Shown here: one piece after another, positions 57,620 to 64,000 of the stretch | Numbering within the stretch: the first letter of the stretch is position 1 | Layout of the letters: each line of letters opens with the position of its first letter | Assembly: GCF_000378245.1 (NCBI RefSeq) | Contig: NZ_KB899492.1 | Location: 124,001-188,000, forward strand | From: Aromatoleum toluclasticum ATCC 700605 | GTDB lineage: Bacteria > Pseudomonadota > Gammaproteobacteria > Burkholderiales > Rhodocyclaceae | DNA: 64,000 nucleotides | Reading direction: 5' to 3' | The notes under the pieces: generated by a model | Database searches by the model: none | Told to the model about the DNA's origin: nothing | What the model saw: the letters and a program-made list of their open reading frames with translations, nothing else | Made by a program: the position numbers and the translations under genes

Positions 57620-58264
57620 CTACTTCAGGCTTGCCAGGTACTGCACGACGGACTCGATGTTCGCCTCGCCAAGCTGGCCGACAGCGGTGCTCATCTCGGC
57701 ATTGGTGCGCTCGCCGCTGCGCGCGAGGTAGCGCTTGAGATTCAGCCGCAGGTAGGTCGGCTGCTGGCCGGCGATGCGGGCGAAGGTCTCCGTGCCATAT
57801 CCGTCCGCCTGGTGGCAGGACACGCACAGGCGCTTGTAGTGGCCCGCACCGGCGGTCGCCGCGGGCGGCGGCGGGGCGACGGACGGCGTCGCCGGCAGGT
57901 TCGCATAGAACAGCGCGATAGCCGCCTTTTCGCGGTCGCCCAGGACCTTCATCAGCCCCTGCATGAATTCGTTGCGACGCTTGCCGGACAGGAAGGCGTC
58001 GATCTGGCTGAGGATGTACGCAGGATTCTGGCCGGCGAGGTTGGGCACCTCGGGATAGCGGGCGATGCCCTTGTCGCCGTGACAGTTCTTGCAGAAGAAG
58101 GCGGCCGCGTCGCCTTCGCGCACGAGGGCTGTGCGCGTAGCCTGATCGGCTGCGGCCTTGCCGATCAACTGCATCACCGCCTCGTTGCCGGCAAATGCCG
58201 TACCGCTGCCGGCGCAGACCAGCAGCGCCGTGACGAGAGCCAGACGGCTCCGGATCATGTTCAT
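57620..58264 (-). CDS. Diheme cytochrome c (c4-like)
   Basis: This 214-residue periplasmic cytochrome has a signal peptide (about 1-25, ending AFAG) and two CxxCH haem sites, C58-C61-H62 (FFCKNCHGDKG) and C147-C150-H151 (LCVSCHQADG). Two similar domains are joined by a proline-rich linker (PSVAPPPPA). This is the cytochrome c4 layout. It probably carries electrons between quinol oxidation and terminal oxidases. Met ligands are likely among M101, M105 and a Met near 195. Confidence 0.92.
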   Translation of the reverse strand: MNMIRSRLALVTALLVCAGSGTAFAGNEAVMQLIGKAAADQATRTALVREGDAAAFFCKNCHGDKGIARYPEVPNLAGQNPAYILSQIDAFLSGKRRNEFMQGLMKVLGDREKAAIALFYANLPATPSVAPPPPAATAGAGHYKRLCVSCHQADGYGTETFARIAGQQPTYLRLNLKRYLARSGERTNAEMSTAVGQLGEANIESVVQYLASLK

Positions 58265-58397
58265 TTCCCCCGGGGAGCGTGGCGAGCCGTTGGCAGCCCG
58301 CAGTCATGTCGGCGGCAAGTCCGCCTTCAGACAAAGGTCATATTTTTACATGCTTTCAGCCCCCGGTCCACGGGCCGGCAGGGTCCGCGGCGAACGC

Positions 58398-59444
58398 TCA
58401 GACGAAGACCGGCTCGGCCTCCAGATGCACGCCGAAGCGCGCGAAGACGTCGTCCTGAATCGCCCGCGCGATGCGCTCGACATCGACGCCGGTCGCGCCG
58501 CCGCGATTGACGAGCACCAGCGCCTGTTGCTCGTAGGCACCGACCGGCCCCAGGTCGCGTCCCTTCCAGCCGCTGCGGTCGATCAGCCAGCCGGCCGCGA
58601 GCTTGAAGCGCCCGTCGGGCTGCGGATAGCGCGGCAGGTCGGGATGCGCGGCATCGAGGCGCGCCAGCACCGCGGCATCGACGACCGGGTTCTTGAAAAA
58701 GCTGCCGGCATTGCCGAGGCGCGCGGGATCGGGCAGCTTGCGCTGCCGGATGGCAATCACGGCATCGGAAACGTCGAGCGCGGAAGGCTGCGCGATGCCG
58801 CGTGCGGCGAGCTCGCGCGCGACGTCGGCATAGCCCGTGACAGGCCGCCAGCACTTGGGCAGACGGAAGGTGACGGCGGTGATCAGAACGCGGCCCGCGA
58901 GCGCCTGTTTGAACACGCTGTCGCGGTAAGCGAAGCGGCAGTCGGCTGGGCCGAGCCGCAGCGTTTCACCGCTCTCCAGCGATACCGCCTGCAGGCTGTG
59001 GAAGCGCTCGGCCATCTCGAGTCCGTAGGCACCGATGTTCTGCACCGGGGCGGCGCCGACGGTGCCGGGAATCAGCGACAGGTTCTCGAGGCCCGGCCAG
59101 CCCTTGGCAAGCGTCCAGCGCACGAAATCGTGCCAGTTCTCACCGGCACCGGCCTCGACGTACCATGCGTCGGCGTCCTCTCCGACGAGGCGGCGCCCGG
59201 CGATCGCGACCTTCAGCACCAGGCCGGGGAAATCGCGCGTGAACACCAGATTGCTGCCGCCGCCCAGCACCAGGCGCGGCAGCATCCACGCCGGGCCGGC
59301 GATCAGCGCAAGGATCTCGGCCGCGTCCGCTATCGTCGCGAGCCGGGCCGCGCGCGCCGGCAGTCCGAAGGTATTGAAGGGCCGCAAGTCGGCATCGGGC
59401 ACGATCGCTGGCACGGCAGCGGTCCCGGACAAGTCATTTCGCAC
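58398..59444 (-). CDS. murB: UDP-N-acetylenolpyruvoylglucosamine reductase
   Basis: MurB reduces UDP-GlcNAc-enolpyruvate to UDP-MurNAc. The 348-residue type I enzyme shows [10 protein letters not shown] at the start, [29 protein letters not shown], the catalytic serine in [12 protein letters not shown] and the terminal glutamate in [13 protein letters not shown] at 59444 is chosen because the upstream open frame overlaps the PACE transporter gene. The two still overlap by 11 bp, so translation is coupled. Confidence 0.92.
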   Translation of the reverse strand: MRNDLSGTAAVPAIVPDADLRPFNTFGLPARAARLATIADAAEILALIAGPAWMLPRLVLGGGSNLVFTRDFPGLVLKVAIAGRRLVGEDADAWYVEAGAGENWHDFVRWTLAKGWPGLENLSLIPGTVGAAPVQNIGAYGLEMAERFHSLQAVSLESGETLRLGPADCRFAYRDSVFKQALAGRVLITAVTFRLPKCWRPVTGYADVARELAARGIAQPSALDVSDAVIAIRQRKLPDPARLGNAGSFFKNPVVDAAVLARLDAAHPDLPRYPQPDGRFKLAAGWLIDRSGWKGRDLGPVGAYEQQALVLVNRGGATGVDVERIARAIQDDVFARFGVHLEAEPVFV

Positions 59445-59904
59445 GGACGAGCGCCTCGGTCGCAGACGAATCGATGGGAAAGACGCGGTCATAGCCAAGA
59501 TTGAAGGCGAAGGCATAGATCACGTAGGCCGTCGCGAGTCCGAGATCGGCAACCAGCGCCGCCAGCCAGCCCATGCCGGTCCACGCCATGATCACCGGCA
59601 GGGTCATCAGCAGCAGGCCGCCCTCGAAACCGAGTGCGTGCAGGGCACGCATGCCGAACGGGCGCCGGTCGGCGGTGCGGCCGGTGCGACGACCCTCGAT
59701 CCAGTCGAAGGCGGTGTTATAGACCGCATTCCACAGCGCGGCCATCAGCGCCGTGACCGCGAGCAGGCCCAGCGAATCGCCCATCGGCACGCCGCTCAGC
59801 CACGCAAAAGGCGGCGTGGTGAGCGCGAGTCCGCCGACTTCGAACAGGATCACCTGCCGGGCGCGATCGCGGACGGACCGGAGTTTGGGGTGGTGGACGG
59901 ACAA
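59434..59904 (-). CDS. PACE family efflux transporter
   Basis: This 156-residue protein has four hydrophobic helices in two tandem bacterial-transmembrane-pair units, the PACE (AceI-like) layout. Key motifs are [18 protein letters not shown] in helix 1, [15 protein letters not shown], and [16 protein letters not shown] in the second half, with a conserved glutamate in helix 1. PACE proteins export biguanides such as chlorhexidine and perhaps natural polyamines by proton antiport. It overlaps murB by 11 bp. Confidence 0.92.
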   Translation of the reverse strand: MSVHHPKLRSVRDRARQVILFEVGGLALTTPPFAWLSGVPMGDSLGLLAVTALMAALWNAVYNTAFDWIEGRRTGRTADRRPFGMRALHALGFEGGLLLMTLPVIMAWTGMGWLAALVADLGLATAYVIYAFAFNLGYDRVFPIDSSATEALVRAK

Positions 59905-59991
59905 GGAAACAGGACTCGGAGGGGCGACCTCACAAGATAGAACCTCGCCCCTCCAAAATCAACCGCTGCACTGCAACAATACAGCAGCCGG

Positions 59992-62109
59992 TCAGTACTG
60001 CTGCCGGCCCTCCTCCTGGCCGGCGGGTCTGCGGCGGCGCTGCTGCTCTTCCTCGCCGCTGCGGCGGTTGTCCTGCTGCGGTTCGCGCTGCACCCGCTCG
60101 CGCAGACGTTCGACCGGCCGCTGTTGCGGTTCGGCTTGGCGCTGCTGCTGTTCGGCCTGGCGCTGCTGCACGTCACGCTGCCGCTGCTCGGTCTGCTGTC
60201 GCACCGCGTCGCGCCGGCGTTCCTGCTCCTGCGCCTGCGTCGCCTGCTGGCGGCTGCGCTCTTCGCGCTGCTGTTCGATCTGCTGCCGGCGCGTCTCGCG
60301 TTCGCCCGCCTCCTGCTGACGCTGGGCCTCGAGCCGTTGCTGGCGTTCCTGCTGGCGCTGCTCGACCTCCTCGCGCTGGGCACGGCGGGCCTCGTCACGC
60401 CGCTGCTCCTGCTGCTCGCGCAACACCGAACGCTGACGTTGCTGTTCTTCCTGCTGCGCGGCCTCGCGGCGCACCTGGTCCTCGCGCTCACGCGCGTTCT
60501 GCTGCCGCAGCGCCTCGATGCGCTCCTGTCGCGGGGCCGCCTCGTCGCGGCGTTCCTGACGCAGCTGCTCGCGGCGCTGATCCTGCTGTTCGCGCTGGAG
60601 CTGGCGCTGGCGTTGCTGGTCCTGCTCGCGCGCAGTCCGCTCGTCACGCTCGCGCGCCTGCTGCTGGCGCAGCGCCTCGATGCGCTCCTGGCGGGAGTCG
60701 ACGCGCTGACGTTCGTCCTCGCGCTGATCGCGCACGGCCGGCTGGCGCTCGTTACGGTCACCGCGCTGCAGCATGAGCTGGGCCGGTTGCACGGTGCGCA
60801 CGCGCGTACCGTCGGGACGCACCACCTCGCGCACCGGGAAGCCGCGCTGCTCCCATTCGCGGAAGCGGTGCTCGCGACGGCGCTCGACGTCCAGCGCGAC
60901 CGGCTTGGGCTGGCGCAGGATGCGCTCGGAGACGCGCGTCACGGCCTCGCTGCGGTCACGGAACGCGTAGCGCACCTGCTGCGGGGTCTTCACGACGCGG
61001 TCGATCTCGACCACGTTGGTGACGTGCGTGATGTTGACCTGGCGCACGTAGGTCGGGCTGTAACGGTAGTGCGGCACGTACACTTCCCGCGGCGCGAGGG
61101 GGAACCAGCTGACGTTGGGCAGGCCGGAAGTATAGGTGATGCTCGCACCCGGCGTGCCGATCCACGCGACCAGCGCCGGTGCATAGACCGGGCGCGCGAT
61201 GTAGCGGCCCGGCACCCAGGCCCACACGCTGCGGATGCGCACCCAGCGGCCGTAGTGGAAGGGCGCGAAGCCCCACGGCGCATCGTCGACCCAGGTCCAG
61301 CCCCATGGCGCGATCGAAACCCAGCGGCCGTAGCGGTAGGGCGCCCAGCCGTAGGGCACGTCGCGCGGGAACCACACCGGGCCGTAGTCGTCGTATTCGC
61401 GCCAGTCGCCGTAATCGTAGAGATCCTCGGCACCTGTCATTTCGGGCGAAACATAATTGTTGCGCGCGATGCGGTCGTCGCGCCGGTCGCGCGCGAAGGA
61501 CCACGCCATGAAGGCGTCCTCGTCGGGATCGTCCCACTGGACGTCGGTCGGACCGTCGCTCCAGATCTGGGCGCGGCGCCCCTCGGTGACGCTCACATGA
61601 CGGTCGTCGGTGCGGAAGTCGATGTGACCGTGGTGGTTGCTCACCAGCGTCCCGGAATCGACGTAGTCGACACGGTACTGGCCGGGCTCCGCCGGCACCG
61701 CGACGCCGTCGCGCGTCTCGACCTCGATCGCGTCCTCGCGGTCGGCACTGCGGATGCGCATCGCGACGCTGCCTTCCTTCAGGCGCACGCGGATGCGCTC
61801 GTCGTCGAGCCGCAGCACCTCGACCGAGGTCGCCTGGTCAAGGCGCAACACGCTCGATCCGATGCGCAGTTCGGCGCGCCCGTCGGATTCGGTCGCGATC
61901 TCGTCGCCGGTCGTAACCGGCAGGTTCACGGCCGCGCTCACCCAGTCGCGGCGGCTGTCGCGCCGCAGGGCGACTTCGCCCTCGACCACGGACAACCGCC
62001 CCGCGCGCGACGGCGGGTCGGCCAGGACGGCGCCGCTGGCGCCCGTCAGGGCAAGCACCAGCGGCACGACAAACAGCAGTCGCAAGACGTTCTTCAAGTT
62101 GCGGACCAT
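59992..62109 (-). CDS. FecR-like / DUF6600 secreted protein with YGRW repeats and Q/R-rich tail
   Basis: This 705-residue protein has a signal peptide (about 1-31) and a FecR-like beta domain (RLSVVEGEVALRRDSRRDWV). A DUF6600-like aromatic segment has two YGRW units 26 residues apart (260-263 and 286-289). The last 250 residues are almost all Gln, Arg and Glu, in long helical repeats; RQERIEALRQQ occurs twice 54 residues apart. It may be an outer surface or periplasmic protein with a long coiled coil. Function unknown. The ATG at 62109 fits the signal peptide. Confidence 0.75.
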   Translation of the reverse strand: MVRNLKNVLRLLFVVPLVLALTGASGAVLADPPSRAGRLSVVEGEVALRRDSRRDWVSAAVNLPVTTGDEIATESDGRAELRIGSSVLRLDQATSVEVLRLDDERIRVRLKEGSVAMRIRSADREDAIEVETRDGVAVPAEPGQYRVDYVDSGTLVSNHHGHIDFRTDDRHVSVTEGRRAQIWSDGPTDVQWDDPDEDAFMAWSFARDRRDDRIARNNYVSPEMTGAEDLYDYGDWREYDDYGPVWFPRDVPYGWAPYRYGRWVSIAPWGWTWVDDAPWGFAPFHYGRWVRIRSVWAWVPGRYIARPVYAPALVAWIGTPGASITYTSGLPNVSWFPLAPREVYVPHYRYSPTYVRQVNITHVTNVVEIDRVVKTPQQVRYAFRDRSEAVTRVSERILRQPKPVALDVERRREHRFREWEQRGFPVREVVRPDGTRVRTVQPAQLMLQRGDRNERQPAVRDQREDERQRVDSRQERIEALRQQQARERDERTAREQDQQRQRQLQREQQDQRREQLRQERRDEAAPRQERIEALRQQNAREREDQVRREAAQQEEQQRQRSVLREQQEQRRDEARRAQREEVEQRQQERQQRLEAQRQQEAGERETRRQQIEQQREERSRQQATQAQEQERRRDAVRQQTEQRQRDVQQRQAEQQQRQAEPQQRPVERLRERVQREPQQDNRRSGEEEQQRRRRPAGQEEGRQQY

Positions 62110-62242
62110 TTCGGTGTCACTCCGGACTAGCCCCTGCCGGGGCGGACGGATCCGGCGCACCTCGTATCTTCCGCAAGCGCGCCGGAATCCTGAGTATTCA
62201 ACGGCCATGAAACGTCGTTGCCGACCCCCCACACAAATCCTT

Positions 62243-64000
62243 TCAATTCTGCGGCCGCGCCCGCTCCGCCACGCCCTGCCCCTCCGGCGCGGGCACCAGC
62301 GGACGCACCTCGCCGGTGGCCATGCCCGCATCGGCGCTGCCGCGCACCGGCTCCTCTGCGGACGCCTCCGGATCGCGCGGGGGCTCGGTCGGGGGCACGC
62401 GCGCCGGCTCGGGTTCGGCGACGGTCTGGCTCAGGTAGGGCAGCAGCGTCGGCGCCATCGACTTCAGGATCTGCACCGGCAGGCCGGACGTGAATTTGAA
62501 CGATGCGGCGTCCGGTCCGATCACGTAGGCAGTCAGGGTGCCGAAGTGGCGCGGTCCGAGGTAGAAGACGAAGGTCGCGGTGCGGTTCATCGCAACCCCC
62601 CCCTTCACCTGGCCGCGCCCGCCCGAGATCACGATGCGGTTGTCGCCGGTGCCGGTCTTGCCGCCGACCGCCAGCGGAGAACCGTCGGGTGCGGTGAAGG
62701 CGCCGGCCAGACGGCGTGCGGTGCCGCCTTCGACGACTTCGGACAGCGCGCCGCGCAGGGCTGTCGCGACTTCCGAGGACATCACGCGCTCGCCCTCGCT
62801 CGGGCGGCGCGCGAACACCGTCTCGTACGGGGTGCCGGACGCGAAGTGCAGGCGGTCGATGCGCGCAGTGGGCAGGCGCACGCCGTCATTGACGATGATG
62901 CCCATCAGCTCGGCCAGGGCCGCGGGACGGTCGCCGGAGCTGCCCAGAGCCGTTGCGAGCGAGGGCACGAGGCGGTTGAACGGATAGCCCAGGCGCGCCC
63001 AGCGGCGGTGGATGTCGAGGAAGGCCTCGACTTCGAGGATCGTGTAGATGCGCGTGTCCTGCGCCCCCTTGTAGCGGGTGCGGAACAGCCAGCGGTACAC
63101 GGCCTGGCGCTCGGCCTTGCTCGCGGCCACCGCCTCGTCGAAGTTCGCCTCGGGATGGGTGGCGAGGTAGCCTGCAAGCCACAGTTCCAGCGGGTGCACG
63201 CGCGCGATGAAGCCCTGGTCGGGCAGGTCGAAGGCCCCCGGCGCATAGCGCTTGTACAGCGTGGCCAGCCTTTCCTCGCCGAGTTCGGCCGCCGGCAGGC
63301 GCTCGGCCACGAAGGCGGAGAAGGTCTGCAGGTCGGCCCCGGGGTTAAGGTAGCGATAGGCCGCCGCGAGGCGGTCGGCGCTCGGGCGCAGGCCGTCCAT
63401 GAAGGTCGCGCGGATCTTCTCGGGGCTCTGGCCCTTGTACTTGCGCCAGAAGCGCCGCATGAACACCTGCGCCTCGCGGTCGGCAAACTTGGCGAGATAT
63501 TCGCTGCGGCGCGGATCGTCGTCGTCCTGCAGCAGCTGCGCCGTGCTGCCGGGGACCGCGTACATCGTGTGGCGCACGATGTCGCGCATCAGGCGCACGA
63601 AGGGCAGGTTGATCGAGGCCTGCAGCGCCTGCCGGATCGTCGGCACGCGGCCGTTGTCTTCCTTGCGGAAGTTGTTGAAGGTGTGGAGCCCGCCGCCGGT
63701 GAAGAAGGCCTCGCCGGGGCCGGCCGAATAGGAGCGCTCGAGCGCCGCTTCGAGCATCGCGGGCAGCTTGCGGTCGGACGTGCGGATCAGGTAGTCGATC
63801 GCCCAGCGCTTGATGTGGTCATGGCCGTCGACCTGGACCGTACGCAGTTCCGCGACCGGCTGCGCCGCGTGGCGCTGGTGCAGCTCGGCGACGATTTCGA
63901 GGTAGGTCGCGAGCACGCGCAGCTTGGCCGTGGAGCCGAGCTCGAGCTTGCTGCCCTCGTTGATGTCGAGCGGCTGGTCGGTGGTGTCGGTCTGCACGCG
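62243..64000 (-). CDS. Penicillin-binding protein, transglycosylase/transpeptidase type (5' end outside window)
   Basis: The final 585 residues of a large penicillin-binding protein are present; the frame runs off the right edge. The transpeptidase motifs are seen in order: SxxK in ELGSTAKLRVLATYL, SxN in SINLPFVRLM and KTG in VGGKTGTGDNR. The stretch between SxN and KTG is long. The C-terminus is proline/glutamate-rich. It probably belongs to the bifunctional class that has an N-terminal glycosyltransferase domain, which would lie outside the window. Confidence 0.86.
   Translation of the reverse strand, partial: RVQTDTTDQPLDINEGSKLELGSTAKLRVLATYLEIVAELHQRHAAQPVAELRTVQVDGHDHIKRWAIDYLIRTSDRKLPAMLEAALERSYSAGPGEAFFTGGGLHTFNNFRKEDNGRVPTIRQALQASINLPFVRLMRDIVRHTMYAVPGSTAQLLQDDDDPRRSEYLAKFADREAQVFMRRFWRKYKGQSPEKIRATFMDGLRPSADRLAAAYRYLNPGADLQTFSAFVAERLPAAELGEERLATLYKRYAPGAFDLPDQGFIARVHPLELWLAGYLATHPEANFDEAVAASKAERQAVYRWLFRTRYKGAQDTRIYTILEVEAFLDIHRRWARLGYPFNRLVPSLATALGSSGDRPAALAELMGIIVNDGVRLPTARIDRLHFASGTPYETVFARRPSEGERVMSSEVATALRGALSEVVEGGTARRLAGAFTAPDGSPLAVGGKTGTGDNRIVISGGRGQVKGGVAMNRTATFVFYLGPRHFGTLTAYVIGPDAASFKFTSGLPVQILKSMAPTLLPYLSQTVAEPEPARVPPTEPPRDPEASAEEPVRGSADAGMATGEVRPLVPAPEGQGVAERARPQN

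Noticed and set aside
60124-62130. A 668-codon plus-strand frame opposite the FecR/DUF6600 gene
   Set aside because: Low-complexity Leu/Ala/Val shadow of the Gln/Arg-rich repeats; no start signal or domain.

Overview
This window is a dense, very GC-rich stretch of ordinary bacterial chromosome. I found no tRNA, rRNA, insertion sequence or phage gene. The gene set points to a betaproteobacterium, most likely of the Rhodocyclales type (Azoarcus / Aromatoleum / Thauera-like). The reasons are the rpoN-hpf-ptsN-hprK block, DUF1840 and DUF3683 proteins, paired MidA and NDUFA9-like proteins, and a large chemotaxis operon. This assignment is inference from gene content and codon usage, not from a marker gene.

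Layout: 1-2.6 kb is the end of a branched-chain amino-acid-type ABC uptake operon (substrate-binding protein, LivH, LivM). It meets a FapA/DUF342 gene convergently. 4.7-6.7 kb is thiL-pgpA-cinA. 6.8-12.3 kb is recA-recX-lptB-rpoN-hpf-ptsN-hprK, covering recombination, LPS export, sigma-54 and the nitrogen-related PTS. ilvA follows behind a hairpin that buries its apparent Shine-Dalgarno. 13.9-24.3 kb is mostly housekeeping: 5-formyl-THF cyclo-ligase, a lytic transglycosylase, NDUFA9-like and GST proteins, CCA-adding enzyme, a DUF2905 protein, an alpha/beta hydrolase, a small orphan protein, MidA, pteridine reductase and TtcA. 24.4-26.1 kb holds an FHA protein with a decayed cyclase domain, a YqaA-like membrane protein and a RidA protein. 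26.3-33 kb has a 1299-residue flavin/Fe-S oxidoreductase, an MsbA-like ABC exporter and a secreted DUF5602-like protein. 33-36 kb has a sirtuin translationally coupled to a molybdopterin oxidoreductase. 36-40.4 kb has pyrE and xthA (start codons 23 bp apart), a DUF883/YqjE/YqjK membrane triplet, and a phosphoribosyltransferase with DUF1840.

40.4-43.1 kb is a flavin monooxygenase divergent from an IclR regulator, with a clear inverted repeat between them. 43.2-51.6 kb is one long minus-strand chemotaxis operon: STAS, membrane protein with a CheZ-like motif, two CheY-like regulators, CheA, CheW, MCP, CheD, CheB. It has no CheR, although the MCP ends in a CheR-docking pentapeptide. Just upstream lies a single orphan copy of a type I-E-like CRISPR repeat. 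51.9-56.8 kb is a serine/threonine catabolic cluster: LysR regulator, sdaA, sstT, ltaE. 56.8-64 kb has cell-wall and envelope genes: an amidase, a diheme cytochrome c, murB overlapping a PACE transporter, a FecR/DUF6600 protein, and a penicillin-binding protein cut by the window end.

The least explained parts are the chemotaxis operon with its CheZ-like protein and the nearby CRISPR-like repeat, the hairpin over the ilvA start, and several conserved-looking proteins of unknown role.
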